Shown here: positions 1 through 12,412 of the stretch, one piece after another
Layout of the letters: the number at the start of each line of letters is the position of its first letter
Numbering within the stretch: position 1 is the stretch's first letter
Notes under the pieces: model-generated
What the model was told of the DNA's origin: nothing
Database searches by the model: none
What the model saw: the letters and a program-made list of their open reading frames with translations, nothing else
Program-made: the position numbers and the translations under genes
Source of the DNA: Eulemur rufifrons
Lineage: Eukaryota > Chordata > Mammalia > Primates > Lemuridae
Reading direction: 5' to 3'
DNA length: 64,000 nucleotides
Assembly: GCF_041146395.1 (NCBI RefSeq)
Contig: NC_090986.1
Coordinates: forward strand, 39,840,001 to 39,904,000

Positions 1-574
1 TTTGTTTGCATTGCAGCAGACAGCTAAAAAAACTGTCTTCCCAGCATCAGTCCTGGGAGCAGGGCTGCTACTTCACAGCTAGAGAACCAGGAGGCTCAAA
101 GAAAAACAGCCAGCCACTACCATGAAAGCACAACTTGGGAGTGTGCACCTGAACTCAGATTCTGCGGGTTGGCCATTGAGTACAGTGCAGGAAATCTCAG
201 CATTGTAGCTGTCAGGCAGATGAGCAGTGCGGAAGACTAGGTAATTCCAATAGAGTCAGCCTTAGCTACTCTATGGGAGTATATTATTATAAAGAGAGCT
301 TAAAGGTAATTCACTGAAAGGCAAATAAAGTAAATCTTTCTTCTACATTTAAAAATCTTCAAATCTGTCATAATTCCTAAAAACCAATCAATCAATTAAA
401 ACAACAATCACAACTAAAAACCTTTGCCAATATTCAGGTCAGCTTCATAGATGATATATTAATTAATGGCTGTGCTGGGTATGTTTAAATATTCACATTA
501 TTAAACAGGCTTTCTGTTTCTCCACTGGAGTTTTTCTAGAATTGCATCTTGCTGTTTTGTTTGAATTAGAACTT
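1..574. other. Unassigned non-coding sequence
   Basis: I recognise no exon, repeat family or RNA gene here. The first 240 bases are of mixed composition and the rest is A/T rich with short A runs. There is no CpG cluster or long open frame. Confidence 0.5.
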
Positions 575-1028
575 GTTTTTTAGAGCAGTGTTAGGTTTAT
601 GGAAAAAATTAAGCAGAAGTACAGAGTTCCCAAATACACACACCCTTGTGCCAACCCTCAGCTTAACATCTTGCTTTAGTGTGGTGCATTTGTTACAATT
701 GATGAGCCAATATTGACATATTATTAACTAAATTCCATAGTTCACATTAGTGTTCACTCTTTGTGTTGTACAGTTGTATGGGTTTTGATAGATACATATT
801 ACCCTATATCAACCATACAGTATCATGCAGAAAAGTCTCACTTTCCTATAAATCCCTTGTAATACAGCTACTAATCTCCCTCTCCCCTCCCCTTTAACAT
901 CTGGCAACCATTGATCTTTTTACTGTCTCTATGGTTTTGCCTTTTCCAAAATGTCATATGTTTGGGATCATATAGTATGTAGTCTTTTCAGATTGGTTTT
1001 TTTCACTTAGTCATATGTATTTAAGGTT
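575..1028 (-). mobile_element. Old LINE-1 (L1M) 3' end, antisense
   Basis: Read on the + strand this is the reverse complement of the 3' UTR shared by old mammalian L1M elements. Landmarks in order are TTTAGAGCAG, ACATTTGTTACAATTGATGA, CTGGCAACCA-TTGATC and TTTTCAGATTGG. It breaks off at TTTAAGG near 1028, so it is a 5'-truncated fragment. The divergence fits an insertion that predates primates. Subfamily is not certain. Confidence 0.8.
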
Positions 1029-1297
1029 GCTACTTTTATTTAGGGAGTGGTGAAAAAGAGAAAAGTATAAAGACAGCATAATTGTTTAAAAATTGGTGCT
1101 TTGCCAATAATTATTAAACACACTTACATATACATGCCAATCATTTAGGATTTGCACTCCACAATATGAATGTGTCAAATACAGGAAACAATAAATTTTG
1201 GAGTAAAAAGTATTCCCATTCTCATGCTAAATTTATAGTCTTAGGCCAACAGAAGATGGAAGTCCCATACTGCTGACTTTGAAATTGTTCTCCCATT
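1029..1297. other. Unassigned spacer between two L1 copies
   Basis: A/T-rich sequence of no recognised family. Its last bases (1298-1308, AAAATAATATT) are the left target-site copy of the next L1. Confidence 0.45.
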
Positions 1298-1308
1298 AAA
1301 ATAATATT

Positions 1309-2290
1309 GACACTGTTTTCCATAGAGGTTGTACTAATTTGCAGTCCCACCAACAGTGTATAAGCGTTCCTTCTTCTCTGCATCCATGCCAACATCTATT
1401 GTTTTTGGACTTTTTAATAAAAGCCATTCTAACAGGGGTAAGGTGATATCTCATTGTGGTTTTAATTTGCATTTCTCTGATGACTAGTGACATTGAGCAT
1501 TTTTTCATATGTTTATTGGCCATTTGTCTATCTTCTTTTGAAAAGCTTCTGTTCATGTACTTTTCCCACTTTTTAATGGGATTATTTGTTTTATTTCTGG
1601 CTGATTTGCTTGAGTTCTTTGTAGATTCTGGATATTAGCCCTTTATGAGATGTAAAGCTTGCGAACATTTTCTCCCATTCCATAGGTTGTCTGTTTACTC
1701 TGTTGATTATTTGCTTAGCTGTGTAGAAGTTGTTAGTTTAATCAAATCCTATTTATTTATTTTTGTTGTTGTTGTGATTGCCATTGGGGTCTTAGTCATA
1801 AATTGTTTTCCTAGGCCAATATCTAGAAGAGTTTTTTTACATTTTCTTCTATAATTCTTATGGTTTCATGCCTTACATTTAAGTATTTTTTTCATCTTGA
1901 ATTAATTTTTGTGAGTGGTGAGAGATAGGGGTCCTGTTTCATTCTTCTGCATGTGGCTATCCAGTTTTCCCAGCACCATTTATTGAATAGGGCTTCATTT
2001 TCCAAGCATGTGTTGTCTGCTTTGTTGAAGATCAGCTGGCTGACAGTAGATGGTTTTATATCTGGGTTCTCTATTCTGTTCCGTTGGTCTATGTCTCTAT
2101 TTTTGTACGAATACCATGCTGTTTTGGTTACTATATCCTTGTAGTATAGTTAGCCGTCTGGTTGCATGATGGCTCCAGATTTGTTCTTTTTGCTTAGGAT
2201 TGCTTTGGCTAATCAGGCTCCTTTCTGGTTCCAACTGAAGCATAGAATTAATTTTTCCACTTCTGTGAAATATGACATTAGTATAATCTT
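1309..2290 (-). mobile_element. LINE-1 ORF2 fragment, inverted 5' part of a twin-primed insertion
   Basis: On the minus strand this is the 3' portion of L1 ORF2. A minus-strand frame at 1556-1296 translates to the C-terminal ORF2p region, with [34 protein letters not shown] and [14 protein letters not shown]. Further upstream on the minus strand (up to about 2290) the DNA continues as ORF2, with stops and frameshifts. The minus-strand copy stops at TATGGAAAACAG (1313-1324, reverse complement). That is exactly where the + strand L1 segment at 2291 starts, so both parts come from one L1 RNA. The gene is dead: truncated, inverted and disrupted. It is flanked on the left by an 11-bp target-site copy (1298-1308). 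Confidence 0.92.
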
Positions 2291-2892
2291 TATGGAAAAC
2301 AGTATGGAGATTCCTCAAAGAAATAAATGCAGACCTAGCATTTGATCCAGGAATCCTACTACTCAGAATCTACCCAAAGGAAAAAAAGTCATTTTATCAG
2401 AAAGATGCCTGCACTTGAGTATTTATTGCAGCAAAATTTACAATTGCAAAGATGTGGAATCAACCCAAGTGCCCAGCAATTCATGAGTGGATTAACAAAA
2501 TGGGGTATTTATATGCCATGGAGTATGACTCAGCCATAAAAAGGATGAATTAATGCCTTTTGCAACAATTTGGATGGAACTGGAGACCATTAACCTAGGT
2601 GAACTATCACAGGAATGGAAAAACAAACACCACATGTACTTGCTATTAAACTAGAATTAATCAATGAGCATATATGTGCACAAAGGAATGTAAAACTTGG
2701 TGGAAATCAAGCAGGAGGAAGAGGGGAGGAATGGAGGAGCAAAAACCTATCTAATGGGTACAATGAACACTATTTAGGTCATCAGAACACTTATAGCCAT
2801 GACTCAAGCATTACAAAAGCAATATATGTAACCAAAACATTTATACCCCTTTAATACTTCGAAATTTAAAATAAATAAGTACATAAATAATA
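2291..2892 (+). mobile_element. LINE-1 3' end, direct part of the same twin-primed insertion
   Basis: It begins TATGGAAAACAGTATGGAGA and runs through the ORF2 end (ACTCAGCCATAAAAAGGATG) and the 3' UTR to an A-rich degraded tail at about 2865-2892. The right target-site copy AAAATAATATT is at 2893-2903 and matches 1298-1308. The 3' UTR resembles primate-age L1 tails more than the old L1M tail at 575-1028, so this is the younger of the two. Confidence 0.92.
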
Positions 2893-2903
2893 AAAATAAT
2901 ATT

Positions 2904-4905
2904 TATGGAGTATGAAAGGAGTGGGGAGGGAGATTGCAAACAAATCCTAAAGTCTTTTTAATAGGTTTACTTATATTATAATGGTATAAATGAGGTGATT
3001 CTGAAACAATTTAGATGTATTATAGGATTTCCCAATGAGTTAATATGTTTATGTTGCTAAGACCCAGAGTTTTCACTGAGGAATAAGGGTCACACAAGTA
3101 CACGATCAAGGATGTCAAGAAAGAACCCCATGCGAATGGATTGGAACTGGAAGTATTGATGTGGGCTCACAATTTCTAAAATATGTTGGTGTGGTGTATA
3201 TGTTTGCATATGTGTATCTGTGTGTGCATTTACATCTATGTTTGTATGTACATGTTTATATAGGCATATGTATATGTGTGTGTCTGTGTGCATGTGTATG
3301 AACACACACATTTCCTAGCTCTGTCCACTGACAGGACCAAGAAGTAAAGACACCCCAATAACCCTACGCATACCTAATGCTCAGAATTTGGCCTCTAATA
3401 CCATTCCCCACGAAAAGGAACCAGCACTCCACTTCTATTAAGAAGAGGGAAATATTATAGTCTTCAAAAATATTATTGGCATAAAACACAAAGGCTATGG
3501 AAATGTTCCAGATTAAAGGAAGGTAAAGATACATGACAAATAAATGCAATATCTTGACTATAATTTCAATATGCTACACTGCTAAAATACTTTAAAATTA
3601 ATATTAAATTTATCTGTGCAAAGATTTGCAATATCAATTAGTCTGAAGATTCAGAGATATTCACCAATTACTGACATTGAGATAGATTCTAGAGCTAGGT
3701 TATACAAGACAAGTCTGAAACATATTGTTATGTCTGAAAATGAGAAAGTTCTATTAAAAAAGTGAGGGGGCTTGTAACAAGGACAAGGAACCAACTTTAA
3801 GAGGCCCCCCAATGGCCAAATCAGGGATAATTTGAGCACCAAAATATTAAGTACAGTAATGAATTATAAGCCATTAGAAAAGTATGACCTAGTGAGTGAT
3901 ACCAATAATTAATAGATCGATAAATAAATGAGGAAAAGGTAGGTCTCTTGCTTAAAGTAGAATACCGAGTGCTGGCTGGTAAATATGGAGGTGGTGTTAG
4001 AGTTGGAAAATCATCATTTTGTAACATCATAGTAAAGACTGAATCAGGCAAGAATTATCAAAAGGATGCTAAATCTAGGAAGCACTTGTTGAAGACCAGA
4101 AATTTGGCATGGGCTTAAAGCATCTTATCACAAGTTGCTAATTAGTATAAAGTTTTTTTAAAAAGTAATTATACAGGGGAGAAGATAGGCAATACCTTCA
4201 CCAGGTGATTAAAATTAATATCACTGGAAAGGAGCAGATGGCTACTGTGTACCTCCAGATGGAATACCTTAAGAAGGACACAATCTCACCTATGAATTAT
4301 TCTGGTAAAAATGTATAAACCTGACTCTAATCATGAGAAAACAGCAGACCAATGAGCAATATTCTGTTAAAAAGAGGGGAATATTATAGTCTTCAAAAAT
4401 GCTATTGGCACAAAAGACAAATAAAGGCTGTAGAAATGTTCCAAATTAAAGGAAGATATATGACAAATAAATGCAATATCTGACCATAGATTGGATCCTA
4501 AATTGGAAGGGGAAATGCTACAAAGGTTATTGTTGGAACAATTGCATAAGGACAATAGCTGGGATGAAATTAGTATATCAGTGTTAAATTTACTAAAGTG
4601 GATGACTGAGCTATGGTTATGAAAGAAAATATGTCTATGTTTAGGAACTATATAGTGAAATATTTAAAAGTAAAGTGATACTGGGGTAAAGGGCCATGAT
4701 GTATACAATTTAATATTGGTAATATAATGGTAAGTATATAAAACAGTCAAGCTAGAAAAATACAAAACAAATGGGATAAAATGATGGCAATAGATGAATC
4801 TGAGTAAAGGGCATATGAGATGTTTTAGTATTATTCTTATTCTTGCAACATTTTTGTAAGTATGAAATTGTTTCCAAATTAAAAATTCAAATTAAAGAAA
4901 ACAGT
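2904..4905 (+). mobile_element. Old LINE-1 (L1ME/L1MC-like) 3' UTR, sense, with internal TG-rich tract
   Basis: From about 3020 the text follows the long 3' UTR of old L1M elements: GATTGGAACTGGAAGTATTGA, a TG-rich tract, then CTAGCTCTGTCCACTGA. Later come CAACTTTAAGAGGCCCC, AGTAATGAATTATAAGCCATT, GGTGATTAAAATTAATATCA and GTAAAAATGTATAAACCTGA. It ends with ATTCTTGCAAC and an A-rich tail near 4905. A segment of about 120 bp occurs twice (3440-3558 and 4369-4489). There is no coding potential. The left limit (2904-3020) is uncertain. Confidence 0.75.
3189..3310. repeat. Degenerate (TG)n-rich tract
   Basis: Alternating TG, TATG and CATG units with interruptions. It sits where old L1M 3' UTRs normally carry such a tract, so it is probably part of the surrounding L1 and not an independent microsatellite. 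Confidence 0.8.
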
Positions 4906-4954
4906 ATCTACAGATATATGTGGTAACAACAAATATCCTTCCACAGGTTCTTCA

Positions 4955-5092
4955 TTCCTATAACCTGGACAACTCCTATTCATCCTTTAAAATATATGCC
5001 AAGACATTACTTTTCCTGTGTTACCTTCCCTAACACTTTCTTCTCAAAAAGAACTATACTGTTCACATCATCTGAAGTTGCATTTAGACCCT
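4955..5092 (+). mobile_element. L2 LINE fragment
   Basis: It matches the L2 3' region recognised by the run 'aactcctattcatcctttaa', then a degraded 'cttccctaacac'. The fragment is short and ancient. Confidence 0.6.
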
Positions 5093-5094
5093 AG

Positions 5095-5545
5095 TAACAG
5101 AGTGAAAGTCACAGGGGTTTAAACCAGAACAGAAATGCATTTCTACCCCCAAATTGAGGGACAGTCAGTTTAGGGTTCTGCTGGGTCATCAATGTCCAGC
5201 TTCTTCTATCTTTGTTCCCTGCCATCCTTTGTACATAGCTTTCATCCTCAAGGTCACAATATGTTCCAGGGTTGCTGCTAAAGCTCCAGCCATCACATCC
5301 AAATTCCAACCAGGAAACTCCAACCATTTAACCTCATGCTGAAGGGACTTTCCACAAATCCAACCCAAAAACTTCCACTTGCATCTCATTAGCCAGAACT
5401 TAGTCCATGGCAACATCTAGCTGCAAGAGAAAATGTAAAAATGGAGTCTTTAGCTGGGCATTTTGCCACCTGGTATAAAATTGGGATTCTACTAAATGAA
5501 ATAGGGGAAGAATTAATACTGGGTAGGCAACTATCAGTCTCTGAA
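5095..5545. repeat. Ancient interspersed repeat, family not assigned
   Basis: The order of phrases ('ttccctgccatcctttgtac', 'gctttcatcctcaaggtcac', 'catctcattagccagaact', 'gggtaggcaactatcagtct') is one I associate with a medium-reiteration mammalian repeat, but I cannot name it. It ends at about 5545. The short open frames here are not conserved genes. Confidence 0.45.
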
Positions 5546-6845
5546 CATCTATTGTGATACTCACCATTATTTTATACATATTCCATTATCATATCACATG
5601 TTGTTTTCATGTCAATATGGTAAATTATAGCATACAAATTTTTAGAAATGAAGTATCTGTATTCATTTTTAGTCCTCCAGTGCCAGCTCAGGTTAGTCAC
5701 ATAGTAAATACTCACGTAAAGTTGCTGAAATTAAGTGAACTGATAGGCAGCCATTTGAGATATTCTGGGTAAGTATAATTTACGTACTACCTGAGTACCC
5801 TTCAATTATGGAAAGATCTTGAGGACTGACTTATTAAAGTTTAATTTGGCTATAAAATCCAAGTTTAAGTTTGATGCTGACAAAATTCACTGATGATTAC
5901 AGATCATATAATGTAGAAGATAATATACAACTGGTTTTAACAGCAAAATATAATCCTTTTTCCTTAGTCTCAATAACTCCTCCCTTTTTCAGGTCTGAAT
6001 GCTGAGTTTTTCCCTTCATTTCATTATTAAAACATTAAATATTAGGTATATTTCTGACCTCAACCAATCAATAAGGAAGTAGGTTCAGAAACAATTTAAA
6101 TGGCATGCTCAACAATGAGCAACATAGGTAGGAAACAGGAAGCAATAAATGTCAAATTTCTGAACGATGTTTCATCTTCTCAAGCAAACAATACATTGCA
6201 GAACCCAACAGATCATCAGAAAAAAGCAAAGCGTCAAATCTTTTTATATGAAAACACTAACTGGAAAAGAATTTTCATGCACAGGAAGAAAAAACCTTAG
6301 GACTCCTGCAGTTGAGCTTTTACTGTGTGTCAGGCAATTTGCTAGACACTAGAGGAAGAATGGTATGAAAGAAAGACCCTAAATTTCATGGAGTCTTTTG
6401 CCTCAGAGAGTTCTCCCAGCGAAAAAGTGGTAGAGCATATTTTCGGCGGCAAAATTGTCTTCCTCCAAAACCCACACACTGTATTTTTACATTAAGAATT
6501 AGCCTTTCTCAAACATCTCTATTTCAAATTTGGGGTCTACAGCCAAGTGATAGTTGAAAATTTTAAATTGTTGCCTTCAGTACTTGTGATTTCCATTAAA
6601 AAGTAAAGCGGGTGGTAATGGATAATAGAAGTGGAATAACTTTTTTAAGTAAAACAAAGTGTTCATGATATTTTACCTTATTTTTAAAGGCTTACTTTAC
6701 TGAGTTGTATATAAATGAGTTATCAAAATTTTGGAGTGCTCAGATTGCTCTATGATTGTTTCAGCATAGCAAGCAACACTCTGAACTGCAAGGCAATAAT
6801 TTGGGTATTATTTTTCTACTTGATGGCAAATATTCAAATTTGATT
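5546..6845. other. Unassigned non-coding sequence
   Basis: Mostly A/T-rich unique-looking DNA. A phrase at 6315-6350 ('tgtgtgtcaggcaatttgct') resembles the ancient repeats that carry 'tgtgccaggcactgtgct', but it is too short to name. No exon is recognised. Confidence 0.45.
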
Positions 6846-6860
6846 CCCCCCCCCCCCCCC
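6846..6860. repeat. Homopolymer C15
   Basis: Fifteen uninterrupted C, preceded by GATT and followed by AATCACCC. Length is likely to vary and is error-prone in sequencing. Confidence 0.95.
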
Positions 6861-9559
6861 AATCACCCAGATAATGCGGCCACACTGTGAGCAGCCTCAG
6901 CATAGCTGCCAGGCATACTGGAGAAAATATTACCCGAAATAAAAGGTGGGGCTCCAGAATGAGTAAAACAAAACCCATGCCAGAAAAGATAAACACACAC
7001 CTTCCTTTGAAGATGATTGCCAAGTGTCTTTAAAATAATGCCAAAGAAAGCTTCTCATCCAGTTTTACTTCATCTCATCCTTGCCTATTCTCATTCTAAA
7101 TGCCCAGGCTGTCACTTGCAGCTCAGCAATTCTATCTTGAGCTTTAAAAAGATACTAAGGAACTGATTGACTAAAATTGGAGCCATGCTGTTTGATTGTG
7201 TCACTTGATTATTATCTGAAGGAGAATAGACAAGGAGGTGGAATATGAGGCACCTGACCATATATTTGAGACCACAAAAGGCTGGGGTGGGACTAGCTCA
7301 CAGTGCATGCATGGGCCCTGCTGGCCTGTTCAGTACCTTCTTCTTTCAGAAGATTAAAAGTATCCCTTACTGGTCATCATACCTAGATTCTCAGGTTAAT
7401 AGTCATCATGGGAAGTCGTCCCACCTGAAATGTGAGATCATCAAACCCTGGAAAAGCCATAAAAATATCATTTGGCGACACATACACTGCCTCCTGCCAA
7501 AAGAAATTTTAAGCGACTCTGAATCACAGTTCCAGAGCACCAGCCCACAGTGACCGCAAAGCATGTTCAGTCTCATTTAGAATATCAACAAGGTAGTAAT
7601 TCTCCCCTAGTAATAACTCTTGCTGTGGTAGCAAGCCCTGATCATGGTTCTCTTTTTCAAGATTAGGGGAAAGACAGAAGGTCACGAATAACCAGAAATA
7701 TGACAAGGATGGCATCTCTAGGGCAAAAATAGAGTGCTTGATACCTAAAATCCAAATATTAATCCATTTCCCCCCTTTTGAAAATTACTGTGTGTTATAT
7801 GAATATTTGATTATATTAAGTCATTTACTCATAACTTAAAAATTGTCCCAATTTGAGCCTAATACCTGCACATCATTATAATTTGTAGCATTATTAAATT
7901 CAACTTAGAAAAAGTAAAAAACATGGCCAGGCAGAAGACATGGAAGCAAACATGATCATGTGCTTGGTCCCTGGAAACCTGACTGTTTCCAGGAGGAGGT
8001 ATTTAGTTGTGCTGGTGGGTTAGGGGGGTGGAAGTGATTCAGGACTATGTGTCCTAAAAAGGGGCAGTGGTGCCCAGGGTCCAAAAGGGATAGTAATGAA
8101 CAAATTCATTGAGCTGGACATGTCTCCATATAAATTACTCATGCACTTTTTTCACTTTGAGGCACCAGAGGGAAACAAAATAAGAAAAACAATAAAGACT
8201 AATGTATTAAGCTGTTAAAAGAACACTATTCTTTTTATTTTAATGTAGTCTGTTAATTTCAGGGGGGCATTCAAATGGCAGCCTGGTTTCAAAATATGCC
8301 ACTTTGGATTTGATTTCACAATCCTTCAAGCCCACTTCTCAGGAACAAATGTACAGCTGGAATCTCAGAAGATCCATTATCTCCGGTGGAGTCAGAAAAA
8401 AATAGTGAAGTAGTAAGTCAAGTTTGAGAAGGGTTTGGTTACACAAGCATATTGCTCAAGGCTTATTTAAATTCTTTTTAGGAAATTATTTTCCCAATTA
8501 CATGTAGGACAACATTTTTCAATATTATTAAGAACAGGAAGCAGCAAGCAATTTCTGACCTTAGCTTCCTTTTTCAGTGCACCAATAGGAAGGTCACTGC
8601 TTTCGGAAATGGAAAAAAAAAAAAAAGCATTATAATTTAGTCCACACACCTCATTGTCATCCTCCCATAATGAAAATACATTCTGGGATTTTTGTTGCTG
8701 AAGATAGCAAATCATTAAGCTCTTTGGGAAGTTCCCAGTCTTTAAATCTCCCATCTGTGGTCCATTTCCTTCTTCAAATGGAGCAAAATTACAGGTGAAG
8801 GGAGCCTCATCTTCTAAGTGCTACCTCAGTGATTATTTTTAATCATGTTTTACCTATGGAATAATTTTAGAATTAGTTCCATATTGAGATGATGATGTTT
8901 GAATTTGAACTTGTAATAGGCCTCATCCAACCAATCTTCAAACCTAGGGATTATTCTTACTAATAGGAAAAAATCCACTGGGTTCCAGTAAATTTATTCA
9001 AGTATTTGGTGAGGTAATACTTGATTTTAAAATGTATATATGAAATGTGTGTGTTATAGATTTTTTTTAGAGACAGCCATTTTTAGAATAGAAAAACAAA
9101 ATGATGAATGCTTATTTTACTTATTTGTATTATCTTTGTAAAATCAAAATATATGTATTTTGAATGTTGATCTAAATTTGGTATTTATTTGCAAGACTAA
9201 ATGAATATAAACTTAGTCCTTATTCTTTCTAATTCTTCTTTAAACTCTAGGATTTATAAGTTCAGTGGTGTTTGGTGCCTCTAAATTTTCCCATACAGTG
9301 ATAGACTCTGAAACAGTGCTATTGAGTAACAGCAATGACTCTTAAAAAGTAACATCACACCTGCCTTTTACTCACTTGTGAGTTTCAAGACTTAATAGCT
9401 GTCACAAGTTTTGTAGGTTATTAGAATTAAAACAATAATGATGATAATAATGGCAGCACTTTTTATCTTTTCATCTTCAGGTTTTATGTTTGAGATACTC
9501 AACTAAAAATTCTAGAAATGCAGCAAGCCATGCCTTACAGAAATTTGTCTTAAACAGAA
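6861..9559. other. Unassigned non-coding sequence
   Basis: I see no recognised element. It includes an A14 run at 8613-8626. A stretch of more balanced composition at 7240-7750 carries a 102-codon + strand frame (7245-7553). That frame has no family resemblance, so I do not call it a gene. Confidence 0.4.
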
Positions 9560-9745
9560 AGGGAAAGTAAATGTTGTAATAATATATTGCAATCACAATT
9601 ACAGTTTGTACAGTTGTTACTAGGGTGTAAGCGCCACAACGTAGTGGCTTTCTTTGCCTTGCTCAGTATTGTGTCCCTGTCACTAAGACAGTGCCCAGCA
9701 TACGGAGGACACTCAGTCTTGGCTCTTGACTGAATGAATCTGAAT
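9560..9745 (+). mobile_element. L2 LINE 3' end
   Basis: It follows the L2 tail: 'gggtgtaagcgccacaacgt', 'cagtgcccagcatacggagg', then ACTCAGT and a TGAATGAAT ending. This is the common truncated L2 form. Confidence 0.75.
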
Positions 9746-10330
9746 AAGCTTTGAGCAATGGAAAATAGAAGAGTTGTTCTCATTTTGAAAACAGAAATCA
9801 CTACTAACAACTAAATAAAATCAATAGAAGAGTTTAAACTGTGTAAATTCTGAAAATTCTGGCTCACTTATAGGCTAGTCTGAGCTAGTCACTCAGGCTA
9901 CCCTAGAAAATGGACTGATCTCTGAGAGCCTCATATGTGAGCCTAAAAGCTATAAGAGACATTGAAAGATTAAGTGGGAAAAAAACATTAATATTATTCC
10001 CATTTTATATTCAAGAAAACTGATTCACTATAATTTTCACAGAGGTAACTGACAGAGATGGAATATCACCCTTTTCTAGATCAAGAGCATTTAAGCCAAG
10101 GTGAGGAGCAAAATATGGGACGTAGTAACTTAAACAATGATAGCCTGTTTTACTTTCTCACTAAAGCCAAGAACAAAGGTCACAACTAATGAAAAAGAGG
10201 ACAGGTAGAATTAGGGAACAGGCAATTTTTAACAAGTTGGTTGAAACAAACAGTGAGATCCATCGCCCTGACATAACTATTTCTTATATGCAAATGAATA
10301 CATACTGTCGAATATCCTTCCCCTCAATGC
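9746..10330. other. Unassigned non-coding sequence
   Basis: A/T-rich sequence with no recognised repeat or exon. Confidence 0.4.
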
Positions 10331-10495
10331 TTCTCTGAAAATCTTGTCCTAAAGCAGATTCTGATTCAGCTAGAATTGGGGTGGAGAAGGGGGTGCCAGG
10401 ATTCTGCCTTTCTAACAGGCTTCTGGATGGTGCCCGTCTACTGGTCCACAGACTGGGCTGTGAGTGGAAAAGCTTTGCCTGATACTCATTTGCAA
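10331..10495. mobile_element. hAT-Charlie non-autonomous relic (MER5/MER58-like)
   Basis: 'cagattctgattcagctag', a GGGGTGG block, 'ctgcctttctaacaggcttc' and 'tgcccgtctactggtccaca' are in the order of the MER5-type hAT relics of mammals. The terminal inverted repeats are not clear. No transposase is encoded. Confidence 0.6.
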
Positions 10496-11004
10496 TGTCT
10501 GGTATGAACTGCATCTCTCTGTTTTGTCAAATGAAGATTTGACACCTGAAGCTTTTCAGGTTTCACCAGCTCGAAGCAGGTATGGCAATATCCAGTTGTA
10601 CCAGAAATCAAATTAATCACAACAAGCTTAAAGTGAGATTTTGGAGATTAGCACTGGAGTTTAGGTGGAGTGATAATTATGCAAATATTCTAGCACACCT
10701 CCATTTTGACTTCCTTTTTGAACCTAGCTTATTCACTCAACTTCTCGCCAGTCACAAAACTAGAATATAAACACCACAGTAATGGAGTTTATCATAGTAT
10801 AATAGTACAACATGCCATTATATTACATTGTAATGACAGAACAGCATAATGGTAGAACATGCAGTATAATGGTAGAATCATCATTTTTCCATTTCATTTT
10901 GGGTACTATGGAGAATCATATTATATTTTTAGTATCATGTGTGATTCATCTGCTTCATTTTAAAGATGACAATGAAGTTGTAGTTATATCATTAATAGTT
11001 TCTT
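10496..11004. other. Unassigned non-coding sequence
   Basis: Nothing recognised. There is a small cryptic repetition of 'ataatggtagaa' near 10848-10885. Confidence 0.4.
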
Positions 11005-11262
11005 CCTCGTTCTTTAAGCAGGTATTTACTAAGGGCATACAATGTGTCAGGCAGTACACTAAATATTTAAATAAATTAGCTTTTTTACTCTTCACAATAA
11101 CCCTATGAGATAATTACTACTATTTCTCCATTTTAAAGATGAGAAAACTGAGGTCTAAGGAGATATAGCAGCTTTTCCAAGGTAACATAACATCTGATGA
11201 GTCAGTGTTCCCTGAGGTCTGCCTGTATGCAAAGCCTGAGCTCCTTAGCCCCTGTGCCCTGT
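11005..11262 (-). mobile_element. MIR SINE, near full length, antisense
   Basis: The reverse complement of MIR is clear. In order: ATTTACTAAGGGC, 'tgtcaggcagtacacta', ACAATAACCCTATGAG, 'ccattttaaagatgagaaaa', 'ccaaggtaacataac' and 'gaggtctgcctgtatgcaaa'. The tRNA-derived head is toward 11262. Confidence 0.88.
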
Positions 11263-12343
11263 TATTTCCTTTTCTGAAAGGGAAGAGTACAAATACTCAA
11301 ATTCTATAATTATCTTTTGAATGTTTGTAAATAGAAAGTTTGTGAGTCCTTTTTATAAGATATTTCCAAGCCAAGAAGATGTTTCTGACTTACGGTGGGA
11401 AGTGATGCTATCCACCGTGGAGGGGATCACCAGTGATTGTAAATGTTCCTGACTTTAATTTACATGATGATGAATTCTGACCATGCACGTGTATGCTCCT
11501 GCAGGGAATCCTTTTACTCTGTGCATCTATCAACTCCACGTTTAATTTGTAGCCGTGGCTACCATGATGAGTGTCACCTGCAGCCAACTATTCCATCTTG
11601 GACTGTGTCTCCATACTGAGGAGTACATAAGTACATAGACTTTGTTGTTGTTGTTTACATCATGCAAATAGGACTTAAAATGAGTCACAGAACCTCTCAC
11701 TTTTCATCTGGATCATTAGGCATTATGAAGACATAGCTGTATCACTTGAGGCTTTCTGAAATGGGCTGAAATAGGGAACAGAAACCCAGAGGATAAAGAC
11801 ACGCCAGGGGGACAAGCAATCCAGAAAGCTCCAAGCAACGCCCAGAAGCCCAAAGCAGCATAATGGGTCCACAGTGGGTAGCAAATGGATGTCTGAGCAT
11901 CAGAGACATAATATCAGGGCAATCAGATGAATGTAAAGCTAGAAGTGGTTGACATCAGAGACAGATGGTGACAGGACCTCAGAGAAGGGATAAGGGCACT
12001 TGTCCCCCAGAGGAATGATGGAATTTTGGTACAGAAGAACTTATTATTAATATTTAATGATGCTCAAAGCAAGGGCTTGTTTAAAAAAAAAAGTTTAGAA
12101 TCAAGTAAAGGAAGGAAGAGAGAAAACCATAATAGACCTAATACTGAACCTCCAAGCCCCAGACCTAGACTTACTTCCTCAAATTTCTTCCAGCCCAGAA
12201 TGGAGTTAATCCTCCAGTGAAACATGCATCAGACCCTGTGGGGAATCCAAGATGGGAATTTAACAAATAGGAGTTTAGGAAGCTAAGCAAATCACCAAAA
12301 TTGCATCTTCTTTGCTTAAATTTATAATTCACTGATTGAAATA
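11263..12343. other. Unassigned non-coding sequence
   Basis: No repeat family or exon is recognised. The last 40 bases lead into the Alu target site. Confidence 0.4.
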
Positions 12344-12351
12344 AATGAGCT

Positions 12352-12357
<6 letters not shown>

Positions 12358-12412
<55 letters not shown>

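Noticed and set aside
3090..3311. Histidine/threonine-rich minus frame, and a similar one at 55564-55779
   Set aside because: Both are translations of degenerate TG repeats.
7245..7553. 102-codon plus-strand frame in balanced-composition DNA
   Set aside because: No family resemblance or codon pattern that I could support.
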